Shown one piece after another: positions 34,023 through 42,476 of a DNA stretch of 64,000 bases (the first letter of the stretch is position 1; each line of letters begins with the position of its first letter). The notes under the pieces were generated by a model. It did no database searches, was not told where the DNA came from, and worked only from the letters and a program-made list of their open reading frames with translations. The DNA is from Leifsonia sp. 71-9 (lineage in GTDB: Bacteria; Actinomycetota; Actinomycetes; Actinomycetales; Microbacteriaceae): contig NZ_MKVJ01000017.1 in NCBI RefSeq assembly GCF_001898805.1, forward strand, positions 228,066-292,065. The letters run 5' to 3'. The position numbers and the translations under genes were made by a program.

Positions 34023-35353
34023 TGCGCGCTCTCCGCGGGGGCGGTGCGCGCCGCGGCCCGCGGGAAGACCGCGGCGGCGACCGTGGGCGTGCGGCGCAGC
34101 TCGCCGCCGGCCTCCTCGGACAGCTCGACGAGACCCATCCGGCGGAAGAACGGCGTGAGGCCGCGCCCGGTCTCGGCGAACGTCTCGCTCGTGGCGTCGC
34201 TCGACGTGGCGGGGTCGAGCACGAACTCCTCGACGTTGCGGCCTCCGGAGGCGTACGACCAGTCGACGAAGTCGAGCAGCGGCCACCAGGTCAGACCGCG
34301 CACGTCCATCCCCTCCTGGTGGAGGTCGCGGACCGTGGCCGTGGACGCCTCCAGCCAGTCGCGGCGCACCTCCGGCGTCCCCTCGATGCTGGTCTCGGTG
34401 ACGAGCATCGGCAGGCCGTACCGCGTGTGCCAGTCCGTCAGCACCGCGCGGAGCCCGTCGCTCCACCGATTGGCGGTGACCTGGCGCACCGTCCCCTCGG
34501 CCAGCTCCAGGACCCGCGGGGTGAGGTCCGGGTAGTAGTTGACGCCGAGCAGGTCGATCCGTGCCCCGCCGGCGCGCAGCTCGGCGAGGTGCTCGGGCCG
34601 GGCCCCCTGCTCCCGCAGCCACGGGTCGAGCGGGTGGAGGTCGTCCACCCGTCCCAGCACGAGATCGGTGGGGAGGGTCGCCAGCGAGCGGAGCAACGCG
34701 ACCTCCTCGGCCAGCACCGTCTCGGTGGTCTCGTAGATGGCGGAGGCCTCGACGTGCACGATCACCGCGTCCGGATTGGCCAGGCGGATGGCGGCGACGG
34801 CCCGCTGCACGCCGCGCGCGATGGCGACGGTCACCGTGGTCCAGCCGTCCCAGCCGGTGAGCGCGGGAGGCCACACCCCGCGCAGGCCGCAGAACGACGC
34901 CGTGGTGAGCGGCTCGTTGAGCGGGGTGATGTGGTCGACGACGCCGCGGTACCGCTCGGCGAAGGCGCCGGCGAACTCGGCCAGCGCCTCCGGGAACCCG
35001 GGGTCCGCGAACGAGCCGTCCAGCCAGGTGGGGGTGCCGTAGTGGACGAGGTCGGCGATCACCGTGAGCCCCTCCTCCCGCACCGCGTACTCGATGCGCT
35101 CGTCCAGCGCGCTCCAGTCGAACGTGCCGGGAGCCGTGTGCACGAGCGGCCAGCTGACCCCGTAGCGGAGGCCGGTGGCGCCCAGCGCGGCTGCGGTCCC
35201 GATGTCCGAGCGCCAGTTCGCGTCGTGCGCGGTCAGCTCGAACTCGTTGAGCGGCCCCATCGACGATCCGGGCGCCGGGTAGACGCAGGTGTCCTCGATC
35301 CCGATCAGCCAGTGCAGGCGGTCGTGCGGGAAGCCGTCGATGTGTGTCGTCAC
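34019..35353 (-). CDS. GH1-like family glycoside hydrolase
   Basis: A 444-residue TIM-barrel glycosidase. The clan GH-A acid/base lies in TPLNEP (Glu147) and the nucleophile in VTETSIEG (Glu320); LLGVNYYPDL resembles the GH1 NYY segment. The sequence is divergent from classical beta-glucosidases and could belong to a related GH-A family. No signal peptide, so it acts on imported sugar. GTG 35353 overlaps the permease stop as GTGA, giving coupled translation. Confidence 0.8.
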   Translation of the reverse strand: MTTHIDGFPHDRLHWLIGIEDTCVYPAPGSSMGPLNEFELTAHDANWRSDIGTAAALGATGLRYGVSWPLVHTAPGTFDWSALDERIEYAVREEGLTVIADLVHYGTPTWLDGSFADPGFPEALAEFAGAFAERYRGVVDHITPLNEPLTTASFCGLRGVWPPALTGWDGWTTVTVAIARGVQRAVAAIRLANPDAVIVHVEASAIYETTETVLAEEVALLRSLATLPTDLVLGRVDDLHPLDPWLREQGARPEHLAELRAGGARIDLLGVNYYPDLTPRVLELAEGTVRQVTANRWSDGLRAVLTDWHTRYGLPMLVTETSIEGTPEVRRDWLEASTATVRDLHQEGMDVRGLTWWPLLDFVDWSYASGGRNVEEFVLDPATSSDATSETFAETGRGLTPFFRRMGLVELSEEAGGELRRTPTVAAAVFPRAAARTAPAESAQ

Positions 35354-36234
35354 TTGAGTCCTGTCGTTGCGACGCCCGCGACGAAGTACCGCTGGGCGAG
35401 GAAGAATGCGATCGCGATGGGCAGCAGCGAGATCACGGCGCCGGCCATCAGGACCGCGTGGTCGGTCACGTGCTGGCCGCCGAACAGCGCGAGGCCCGCC
35501 GGCAGCGTCCGCATCTCCGGGGTGCTCGTGACCACGAGCGGCCACAGCAGGTCGTTCCAGAGGGCGGTGAAGTTGAGCACCGCGACCGTGGCGATGGCCG
35601 GCTTGGCCAGCGGCAGGATGATCTGCCAGTAGATGCGGAAGTGGCCGGCTCCGTCGATCCGGGCGGCCTCGTCGAGCTCGCGCGGGATCGAGACGAAGAA
35701 CTGGCGGAAGAGGAAGATGCCGAACGCGCTGGTGGCGCGCGGGATGATCAGCCCCTGGTACGTGTTCAGCCAGTCCAGGTGGAAGAGCTCCACGAACACC
35801 GGGATCAGCGTCACCTGGAACGGCACCATCAGGGTCACGAGCACCAGCCAGAAGGCGATGGTGCGCCCGCGGAAGTCGATCCGGGCGAGCGCGTAGGCGC
35901 ACATGGAGTCGAACAGCAGGGTGAGCAGTGTCGTGACGCCGGCGAAGACGATGGTGTTGAACACGAGCAGCAGGAACGGGAGCTGCTCCCACACGCCCTG
36001 ATAGCCGTGCAGCGTCCACTCGGTCGGGAAGAGGCTCGCCGGGTTGCCGAACAGGTCGCGTTCGGTGCGGAACGAGGCGGACAGCATCCAGATGAACGGC
36101 ACGAGGGCGAAGACCAGCCCGACGCCGACGAAGACCCAGCGCGAGACGGTCCCGAGCGTCGAGGAGCCGGAACGGCGCCGGTCCCGGCGCGCGGACGTCC
36201 CAGCGGTCGGCCGGCGGAGCGTTTCAGTCGACAT
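35350..36234 (-). CDS. Carbohydrate ABC transporter permease, MalG type
   Basis: A 294-residue permease with six membrane helices and the EAA loop EAARIDGAGHFRIYWQIILP. It pairs with the MalF-type protein; the two genes overlap by 11 bp. Classified as CUT1 by size and motif. No ATPase gene is present in this operon, so a shared MsiK-like ATPase elsewhere must energise it, as is common in actinobacteria. Confidence 0.92.
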   Translation of the reverse strand: MSTETLRRPTAGTSARRDRRRSGSSTLGTVSRWVFVGVGLVFALVPFIWMLSASFRTERDLFGNPASLFPTEWTLHGYQGVWEQLPFLLLVFNTIVFAGVTTLLTLLFDSMCAYALARIDFRGRTIAFWLVLVTLMVPFQVTLIPVFVELFHLDWLNTYQGLIIPRATSAFGIFLFRQFFVSIPRELDEAARIDGAGHFRIYWQIILPLAKPAIATVAVLNFTALWNDLLWPLVVTSTPEMRTLPAGLALFGGQHVTDHAVLMAGAVISLLPIAIAFFLAQRYFVAGVATTGLK

Positions 36235-37165
36235 CGTTGTACCTGAAGATTCTGAGTTGGAGGGCGGAGATGATCACGATCACCAGGAACAGCGCCCACG
36301 AGATCGCGGCGGCGTAGCCGGTCTGGAAGTTCACGAAGCCCTCGCGGAACAGCATCGTGACGAGCGTGTCCGTCGAGAACAGCGGGCCGCCTCCCGTCAT
36401 CACGTAGACGAGGTCGAACAGCTGGAACGACTGGATGGTCATGATGAGCGTGCCGAAAAGCATCGTCGGGCGCAGGGCGGGCAGCGTGATGTAGCGCAGC
36501 AGCGCCCACGACCCGGCGCCGTCGAGACGGGCCGCCTCGTACCGCTCGGCGGGGACGCCTTTGAGGCCGGCGATCAGGATGATCATCACGAACCCGGCGT
36601 TCTTCCAGATGTTGACGAAGATGATCGTCGGCAACGCCAGCTGGGGCGACTGCAGGAACCCGACGTTCCCGAGGCCGAGGGCGGAGGTGATCGCGCCGAC
36701 GAGACCGAGATCCGGGTCGAGCAGGAACCGCCAGACCAGGCCGATGGAGGTCAGCGAGACCACGGTCGGGAAGAAGAAGGCGGAGCGGATGATCCGGCTG
36801 CCGAGGTTGTCGCGGGCCAGGGCCAGCGCCAGGGCGAGCCCGAGGACGACGATCCCGGCCACCGAGATCACCGTGATCTCGACGGTGTGGAGCAGCGCGC
36901 CCCAGAACTTCGGATCCTGCGTGAGCGCGATGTAGTTGCCGAGACCGACCCAGGGCTGGTCGTCGGCGCCGATCGTCCACTCGTGCAGGCTGTACCAGAA
37001 AGAGACCAGGATCGGCCAGAGGACGAACACGCCCAGGATGAGGAAGCTCGGGGCGAGGAACAGCAGGGCGGGGGAGAGGCGGAACCGCCGGCGGCGCCGC
37101 CGCTCCCCCCGGATCCCGGTCCGGGAGCCGTCCTGCGGCTCCCGGACCTTGGTCAGAACGGTCAT
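36224..37165 (-). CDS. Carbohydrate ABC transporter permease, MalF type
   Basis: A 313-residue permease with a basic N-terminus (RGERRRRRRFRLS) and six membrane helices. The EAA loop reads YEAARLDGAGSWALLRYITL. ATG 37165 overlaps the binding-protein stop as ATGA. It forms the pore of the CUT1 importer with the MalG-type permease. Confidence 0.92.
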   Translation of the reverse strand: MTVLTKVREPQDGSRTGIRGERRRRRRFRLSPALLFLAPSFLILGVFVLWPILVSFWYSLHEWTIGADDQPWVGLGNYIALTQDPKFWGALLHTVEITVISVAGIVVLGLALALALARDNLGSRIIRSAFFFPTVVSLTSIGLVWRFLLDPDLGLVGAITSALGLGNVGFLQSPQLALPTIIFVNIWKNAGFVMIILIAGLKGVPAERYEAARLDGAGSWALLRYITLPALRPTMLFGTLIMTIQSFQLFDLVYVMTGGGPLFSTDTLVTMLFREGFVNFQTGYAAAISWALFLVIVIISALQLRIFRYNDVD

Positions 37166-38418
37166 TTGGCGGAGCAGCCCGTCAGATCGTCGATCGTCTT
37201 CGTCGCGCTCTGCGTGCCCTCGGCCAGCGGCGTGCCTCGCGTGAGCGTCCCGATCATCGGCACGTAGCCGTCGGAGTCGACCTTCGTCGCGTTCGGCACC
37301 TGCGGCAGGTACAGGCGCGAGCCGGGAACCTGGGCCGAGAACACCGACACCACCGGGTCGGCCTTGAGGTCGGCGTCGTCGGCCAGGTCGGTCCGCAGCG
37401 ACGGGAAGCCCGTCGAGAGCGAGAACTTCTTCTGCGCCGTCTTGCCCGTCCAGTACGCGAGGAACTCCTGCGCCTCCTGCGGGTGCTTGCTCTTGGCCGA
37501 GATGGCGAGCGGGGCGGTGGAGCCGAGCGTCACCGGCTTGCCCGCGGAGTCGAGCGGAACGGAGACGATGCCGAGGTCGATGCCGGCCTTCTTGTAGCCG
37601 GGCGCCGCCCAGGGCCCGTTGATCTCCATCGCGGCCTTGCCGGCCGAGAAGAGCGCGTCGGCCTCGGCGCCGGTGAGGCCCACCGGGGAGATCTTGTCGT
37701 TCACGACCAGGTCGACCCACGGCTTCAGGCTGCTCTGGCCCTTCTGGCTGTCGAGCACGCTGCAGTTCTTGCTGTCGACGATGTCGCCGCCTTCGAGCCA
37801 CTGCAGCACCGGCCACATCTGGATGGTGTTGTTGTCGGCGAGCACGAGGCCGTAGGTGCCGCCGGAGGTCAGCTTCTTCGCCGCCTCCTTGAGCTCGGCG
37901 ACGGTGGTGGGCGGCGTGACGCCCGCCGCGGTGAAGAGGGCCTTGTTGTAGTAGAGGCTCAGCGTGGCGTAGTTCGCCGGCACGGCGTAGAGCTTCTTGT
38001 CGTACGTGAACTCGTCGACGAGGGCCGGAGCGAAGTCGTCCACGTTGATCTTGGTGTCGCCCGAGCCGGTCTGCGTGATCGGGAGGACCGACTTGGTCTT
38101 GACGTACTGGGCGATGACGTTCGGGTCGGAGGCCGGGGCCGCGATGTCGGGGCCCTGTCCGGTCATCCAGGCGGAGGGCAGCTTCTGCTGGATCGTGTCC
38201 CACGGCTCGGCCGACATGGTGACCTTGATCCGCTTCTGCGACGCGTTGAAGTCCTTCACGATCTGCTCGTAGCCGGGGGCGTCGCCGCCGGTGAAGCCGG
38301 TCCAGACGGACAGTTCGACGGGGCCGGAGGAGGTGCCGCCTCCGCCGGAGCAGCCGGTGGCGAGCAGTCCGACCGCCGCAGCGACGGCCACGACGGCGAG
38401 CTGTTTCTTGTAGTGCAT
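37162..38418 (-). CDS. Sugar ABC transporter substrate-binding lipoprotein
   Basis: A 418-residue SBP family 1 lipoprotein. The signal peptide ends at lipobox ATGC (Cys25), followed by SGGGGTSSG. Mature motifs include ELSVWTGFTGGDAPGYEQIV, MTGQGPDIAAP, AVPANYATLSLYYNKALF and GKAAMEINGPWA, all usual for oligosaccharide-binding proteins. ATG 38418 follows AAGGGAGAG; longer frames to 38724 cross the operator and promoter. It is the first gene of the six-gene operon ending with lacI. Confidence 0.92.
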   Translation of the reverse strand: MHYKKQLAVVAVAAAVGLLATGCSGGGGTSSGPVELSVWTGFTGGDAPGYEQIVKDFNASQKRIKVTMSAEPWDTIQQKLPSAWMTGQGPDIAAPASDPNVIAQYVKTKSVLPITQTGSGDTKINVDDFAPALVDEFTYDKKLYAVPANYATLSLYYNKALFTAAGVTPPTTVAELKEAAKKLTSGGTYGLVLADNNTIQMWPVLQWLEGGDIVDSKNCSVLDSQKGQSSLKPWVDLVVNDKISPVGLTGAEADALFSAGKAAMEINGPWAAPGYKKAGIDLGIVSVPLDSAGKPVTLGSTAPLAISAKSKHPQEAQEFLAYWTGKTAQKKFSLSTGFPSLRTDLADDADLKADPVVSVFSAQVPGSRLYLPQVPNATKVDSDGYVPMIGTLTRGTPLAEGTQSATKTIDDLTGCSAK

Positions 38419-38461
38419 GGAGACTCTCCCTTGAGCGATGGGTAACGATGCTCGGATTGGG

Positions 38462-38510
38462 TGCTTCATCGTTAAAGCAGATCGTAGACGACGAACCTCG
38501 TCGAGCGCAA
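38462..38510 (-). promoter_or_regulatory. Promoter and LacI-type operator of the sugar transporter operon
   Basis: On the minus strand TTGCGC (38510-38505), an 18-bp spacer and TACGAT (38486-38481) form a good promoter. Operator TGCTTCATCGTTAAAGCA (38462-38479) follows immediately, covering the expected start site, so a bound repressor would block initiation. Confidence 0.8.
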
Positions 38511-38560
38511 TCCATGTCCCGCGACGTCGGAGCGGCCGTCTGGACAGATTGCTCGCAATC

Positions 38561-38582
38561 GAATACTCTGAGCAAAGTATTC
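38561..38582. promoter_or_regulatory. PadR operator
   Basis: A perfect interrupted palindrome GAATACT (38561-38567) / AGTATTC (38576-38582) with an 8-bp centre ends 11 bp before the padR start codon. ATAC/GTAT half-sites are characteristic of PadR regulators, so autoregulation is likely. Confidence 0.8.
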
Positions 38583-38593
38583 GGAGGTGAGCA

Positions 38594-39271
38594 ATGTCGA
38601 AGCGCGCGATCGCGAACCCGCTGGCCCTAGCCGTCCTGGCCTGCCTGTGGGAGAAGCCGATGTACCCGTACGAGATGACGACGACCATGCGCGAGCGCGG
38701 CAAGGAGGACAGCATCCGGCTCAACTTCGGCTCCCTCTACGCGGTCATCAAGTCGCTGGTGAAGCACGGCTTCATCGAGGTGGCGCAGACCGAGCGCGAG
38801 GGCAACCGCCCGGAGCGCGTCGTCTACCAGATCACGGAGAGCGGCCGGCGGGAGGCGATCGACTGGCTCGGCGAGCTCATCGAGATCCCGGCGAAGGAGT
38901 ACCCGGCGATCGAGGCCGGGCTCTCCCTGCTCCCGCTGCTCCCGCCGGCGACCGCCGCCGACCTCCTGGCGAGCCGGCTCGAGCGGCTCGACGACGAGAT
39001 CGCCGAGCGGCGGGCCGTCGCGGAGGCGAACGACACCGCGCTGCCCGAGCTGTTCATGATCGAGTCCCGCTACCGGCAGGCCGTGCTCGACGCCGAGCGC
39101 GCCTTCGTCGCTGACCTGCTCGCGCGGCTGCGCGACGGCACGCTGGGCGGCTACGAGTGGTGGGAGCAGCTGCACGTGCTGCTCGGCCAGGGCCTCAGCA
39201 TGGCCGAGATCCAGCAACGGGTCGCGGCCGGCGCCTTCGGCGAGGAGGTGGCCGAACTGCTGGGGAACTGA
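38594..39271 (+). CDS. PadR family transcriptional regulator
   Basis: A 225-residue regulator. The winged HTH is N-terminal (MYPYEMTTTMRERGKEDSIR, then NFGSLYAVIKSLVKHGFIE), and a helical dimerisation domain (PadR C-terminal, about 95-200) follows. ATG 38594 has GGAGGT. It lies upstream of a DrrA/DrrB-like ABC exporter, a frequent pairing in which PadR represses the pump until a drug binds. A perfect ATAC/GTAT palindrome precedes it. Confidence 0.93.
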   Translation: MSKRAIANPLALAVLACLWEKPMYPYEMTTTMRERGKEDSIRLNFGSLYAVIKSLVKHGFIEVAQTEREGNRPERVVYQITESGRREAIDWLGELIEIPAKEYPAIEAGLSLLPLLPPATAADLLASRLERLDDEIAERRAVAEANDTALPELFMIESRYRQAVLDAERAFVADLLARLRDGTLGGYEWWEQLHVLLGQGLSMAEIQQRVAAGAFGEEVAELLGN

Positions 39272-39300
39272 TCCGAGCGGCATCCCGCCGCACACAAGAC

Positions 39301-39332
39301 GATGGCCGGAGAGCGGCAACTCCCCGGCCATC
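39301..39332 (+). terminator. Hairpin between padR and the ABC exporter
   Basis: GATGGCCGG (39301-39309) pairs with CCGGCCATC (39324-39332), and inside it GAG with CTC; loop CGGCAA. No T-run follows. It may end padR transcription or attenuate read-through into the exporter genes. Confidence 0.5.
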
Positions 39333-39431
39333 GGAAACCTTCAGTCGTTCCTTACGGAACCTGCGTCAACAGTCACCGAGGGTCGTATCCGATGATATGC
39401 CCCTTCGGTGACCTCTCAGAGAGGAACCATC

Positions 39432-40445
39432 GTGGCATCATCCACCGGTCCGGCGCTCGTCGCCGACCAGCTCGTCAAGTCCTATCCCGGCGGGAGGGGC
39501 GCCCCGCCCGTCCGCGCCCTCGACGGCCTCGACTTCACCGTCGAGGCGGGCACCGTCTTCGGGCTCCTCGGCCCGAACGGCGCCGGCAAGTCCACCACCA
39601 TGAAGGTCCTGTCGACCCTCGCGCGCGCCGACTCCGGCCGCGCGTCCGTCGCCGGGATCGACGTGCTCCGGCACCCGGGGCGCGTGCGGCGCGCCATCGG
39701 CTTCGTCGCGCAGAAACCCGTCTCCGACCCGATGGACACCGGGGTGGAGAACCTCGTGCTCGCCGGCCGGCTGCAGGGCATGAGCGGTCGGGATGCGCGG
39801 GCCCGCGCCCGGGAGCTGCTCGAGCGCTTCGGCCTCGCCGAGCACGGCCGCCGCCAGGTCAAGACGTACTCGGGCGGCATGGCGCGCAAGCTGGATGTCG
39901 CCCTCGGCCTCATGCACCGGCCCGAGGTGCTCTTCCTCGACGAGCCCACCACCGGGCTCGACCCGGAGGCGCGCACGGAGCTCTGGCTCGAGATCGAGCG
40001 GCTCACGGCCGCCGAGCACATCACCGTGCTGCTGACCACGCACTACCTGGACGAGGCCGACCGTCTCGCCGGCCGGCTCGCGATCGTCGACCACGGCCGG
40101 GTCGTCGCGGGCGGCACCCCGGAGGAGCTGAAGAGCGGCCTCCGCGGCGACACCGTGATCGTCGAGGTCGCGCCGGACGGCGACCCGACCGCCGCCCTCG
40201 CCGCCCTGCAGCGGGTGGAGGCGCTCCGCGACATCGGCGGAGACGGCCGCACCCTCCGCGCCCGCGCCGACAACGGAGCCGCGACCCTCCCGCTCGCCCT
40301 CGTCGCGCTCGAGGCCGCGGCCGTCGCGGTCGCGTCCGCCACCGTCGCCCGCCCCAGCCTCGACGACGTCTACCTGCGGCACACCGGCCGCACCTTCACG
40401 CGGGCGCAGGCGTCCGCCGAGCACGCCCTGGAGAACGCATCATGA
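39432..40445 (+). CDS. ABC transporter ATP-binding protein, DrrA-like
   Basis: A 337-residue ATPase: Walker A GPNGAGKST (47-55), signature YSGGMARKLD, Walker B VLFLDEPTTGLD and the switch His in TTHYLDEADRL, with an extended C-terminal domain (about 225-337) ending in the SLDDVYLRHTGR motif typical of daunorubicin-resistance DrrA. GTG 39432 is preferred over GTG 39408 because AGAGGAA lies at the right distance. With the permease it forms a two-component exporter for drugs or lipophilic compounds. Confidence 0.93.
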   Translation: MASSTGPALVADQLVKSYPGGRGAPPVRALDGLDFTVEAGTVFGLLGPNGAGKSTTMKVLSTLARADSGRASVAGIDVLRHPGRVRRAIGFVAQKPVSDPMDTGVENLVLAGRLQGMSGRDARARARELLERFGLAEHGRRQVKTYSGGMARKLDVALGLMHRPEVLFLDEPTTGLDPEARTELWLEIERLTAAEHITVLLTTHYLDEADRLAGRLAIVDHGRVVAGGTPEELKSGLRGDTVIVEVAPDGDPTAALAALQRVEALRDIGGDGRTLRARADNGAATLPLALVALEAAAVAVASATVARPSLDDVYLRHTGRTFTRAQASAEHALENAS

Positions 40446-41278
40446 CCGCCGTCACCGCACCCGCACCGTCGCCCGCGCGCACCGCCCGCACGGGAGGGGG
40501 ACCGACCTTCCTGACGCACACCCTGCTCCTCACGGGGCGGCAGCTGCGCTGGGCCATCCGCATGCCCGCGTTCCTCGTGATGAACCTGGTGCAGCCGGTG
40601 ATCTGGCTGCTGCTCTTCGGGCAACTGTTCAAATCGGTCGTCGACATCCCCGGCTTCGGCGTCGGGGAGAGCTATCTGGAGTACCTGACCCCGGGCGTCG
40701 TGATGATGCTCGCGCTGTTCGGCAGCGCGTGGTCGGGGACGGTCTACATCCAGGACATGGAGCGCGGGGTGATGGACCGGATGCTCACGTCACCGGCGAA
40801 TCGCGGCGCGATGATCGTCGCGACGCTCGTCTACCAGTCGATCCTCGCGGTGTTCCAGTCGCTGATCGTGCTGGGCATCGCGTTCTGGGCCGGCGCCCGG
40901 TTCGACGGCGGCGTCGGCGGCATCCTGCTGCTCCTGCTCGCCGTGGTGCTGCTCACCGCGGTGTTCTGCTCGCTGTCGAACGCGGTCGCGCTGCTGGCGC
41001 GCGACCAGACCGCGCTCATCGGCATCTCGCAGCTGATCACCCTGCCGCTGATGTTCCTCAGTTCGGCGATCATGAACACGAAGCTGTCGCCGGAGTGGGT
41101 GCGGAACGTCGCCGCCTACAACCCGTTCGAGTGGGCGGTGATCGTCGGCCGGGAGGCGCTCAGCGCGCATCCCGACACCGCCGCCCTCTGGGGGCACGTC
41201 GGCCTGCTCGCCGCCCTCGCGGTCGTCATGGCCGCCCTCGCGACCAGCGCCTTCCGCGTCTACCAGCGCAGCGCCTGA
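40442..41278 (+). CDS. ABC transporter permease, DrrB-like (ABC-2 type)
   Basis: A 278-residue ABC-2 membrane protein with six predicted helices. The family motif region is visible as YLTPGVVMMLALFGSAWSGT and RGVMDRMLTSPANRGAMIVA, and NPFEWAVIVGREAL near the end. It overlaps the ATPase stop as ATGA and forms the pore of the exporter. PadR control is inferred from order. Confidence 0.93.
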   Translation: MTAVTAPAPSPARTARTGGGPTFLTHTLLLTGRQLRWAIRMPAFLVMNLVQPVIWLLLFGQLFKSVVDIPGFGVGESYLEYLTPGVVMMLALFGSAWSGTVYIQDMERGVMDRMLTSPANRGAMIVATLVYQSILAVFQSLIVLGIAFWAGARFDGGVGGILLLLLAVVLLTAVFCSLSNAVALLARDQTALIGISQLITLPLMFLSSAIMNTKLSPEWVRNVAAYNPFEWAVIVGREALSAHPDTAALWGHVGLLAALAVVMAALATSAFRVYQRSA

Positions 41279-41288
41279 CCGCAGCCGC

Positions 41289-41345
41289 CGAGCACAGGAA
41301 AAGTGCTGCTGTTTCGAGCGATTCGGAGCACTTTTCCTGTGCTCG
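41289..41345. repeat. Intergenic hairpin repeat, copy 1
   Basis: GAGCACAGGAAAAGTGCT (41290-41307) pairs perfectly with AGCACTTTTCCTGTGCTC (41327-41344), extended by one C-G pair; loop about 19 nt. It lies between the convergent ABC permease and winged-helix regulator genes, where it could serve as a bidirectional terminator. The same arms recur at 46228-46286 and 47236-47292. Confidence 0.9.
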
Positions 41346-41371
41346 CGGGCTTCGGGCCGCGGGCGCGGGGC

Positions 41372-42082
41372 TCAGAACAGGTCGGGGGAGGGGGCGCTTG
41401 CGTGGCGGATGGAGACGTCGGCGTGGCGGTCGAACCGGTAGCCGACGCCGCGGACCGTGCGCACGATGTCCTCGTAGCGGGCCAGCTTGGCGCGCAGGCG
41501 GCGCACGTGCACGTCGATCGTGCGCTCGTTCGGCACGTCCTCCTCGTCCGCTCCGCTCCACAGCGACGAGATCAGCTCGGCACGCTCGATGGTGCGGCCC
41601 TCGCGCAGCACCAGGTACTGCAGCAGCTCGAACTCCTTGTAGGTCAGCGCGACCGTCTGGTTGTCCAGGATGAGGCGCTTGCGGGAGATGTCGACGACGA
41701 CGCCGGACGCGGCGCGGTCCTCGTCCTCGTCGATCGCGGCCGTGTGGCGGTGCTTGGCGATCGCGGACGGGTCCTGCAGGGCGAGGCGGACGACATCCAC
41801 GTCGCGGCCACCGGCGCCGGCCGGGGCGATCGCGACGGCGGCGTAGGTCTCGGAGGCGGGTGCCAGCTCGGCGGTGAGCGCCTTCAGCGCCTCCACGATG
41901 CGACCGAGGTCGGTTCCGGCAGCGGCGGCCTTGGCCTCGTCGATGCCGACGTAGAGGACGAAGCCGCGGGCCTCCGTGCCGGTCGGGACGGCGCGGATCT
42001 TCGGAGCGGCGGGAGCGGCGGGAGCGGCCTCGGCGGGGCGGAGGGCGGTGGGGGCGAAGGTGTCGATGGTGGCGAGAGACAT
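41372..42082 (-). CDS. Orphan winged-helix regulator (OmpR/PhoB-type DNA-binding domain)
   Basis: A 236-residue protein. The C-terminal 100 residues are a Trans_Reg_C domain (DISRKRLILDNQTVALTYKE, then LLQYLVLREGRTIERAEL, RTIDVHVRRLRAKL and the YEDIVRTVRGVGYRF end). The N-terminal 130 residues are not a receiver: no phospho-acceptor Asp pattern is seen, and the sequence is Ala/Pro-rich with a FVLYVGIDE stretch. No kinase is nearby. ATG 42082 follows AAGGA. It may be controlled at expression level, perhaps via the small ORF and 230-nt leader upstream. Confidence 0.87.
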   Translation of the reverse strand: MSLATIDTFAPTALRPAEAAPAAPAAPKIRAVPTGTEARGFVLYVGIDEAKAAAAGTDLGRIVEALKALTAELAPASETYAAVAIAPAGAGGRDVDVVRLALQDPSAIAKHRHTAAIDEDEDRAASGVVVDISRKRLILDNQTVALTYKEFELLQYLVLREGRTIERAELISSLWSGADEEDVPNERTIDVHVRRLRAKLARYEDIVRTVRGVGYRFDRHADVSIRHASAPSPDLF

Positions 42083-42311
42083 GGGAGGAGTCCTTAGATG
42101 ATGTCGCGATCCCGATCGTCCACCGACGCTGCGGGACGGTCGTCCCGGCGAGAGAAAGGCGCCGGATGGGGCGGTGATTCGCGGAGTTTTCGTGTTGGCC
42201 GTGTCAGAGACGGCTGATGCGCGGGAGCGTACGTGTGGCGTTCCCGGGGAGCTCTCGCCCGATCACGAGGTGGTGGTCGGAGGGCGTTCGGCTCGGCGAA
42301 GTGTCGTCAGA
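42083..42311 (-). other. Long leader between small ORF and winged-helix regulator
   Basis: A 229-nt stretch without a gene, on the transcript that would start at 42416. It contains GGGACG / CGTCCC hairpin arms (42132-42147 area) shortly before the regulator's ribosome binding site. No known riboswitch is recognised. Confidence 0.4.
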
Positions 42312-42416
42312 TCAGCGGCACATTCGGCAACACATGACGGAGTCGCGGCCGGCCATCATCATGCCGGCATCCCCAAGGGCCTCGAAGGAGGTCAGGGTAC
42401 GCGAGTTGTCAGTCAT
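42312..42416 (-). CDS. Candidate 34-residue leaderless small protein with CCxxC motif
   Basis: ATG 42416 is preceded by TTTACT (42428-42423) six bases away and TTGACA (42452-42447) 18 bp further up, so transcription should start at or next to the ATG. The product begins MTDNSRTLTSFEALGDAG, then MMM, and ends SVMCCRMCR with three cysteines. No Shine-Dalgarno exists, as for leaderless genes. I do not recognise a family. Cysteine-rich leaderless small ORFs are known in mycobacteria as attenuators of downstream genes; a similar role for the regulator at 42082 is conjecture. Confidence 0.55.
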   Translation of the reverse strand: MTDNSRTLTSFEALGDAGMMMAGRDSVMCCRMCR

Positions 42417-42476
42417 GGAGTCAGTAAAGCGAACCATGACTCGCGATGTCAAATCATTACGGAATATTGCAGGCGT

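Noticed and set aside
39408-39431. GTG 39408 as start of the DrrA-like ATPase
   Set aside because: GTG 39432 has a better-placed AGAGGAA site and begins where conserved sequence begins.
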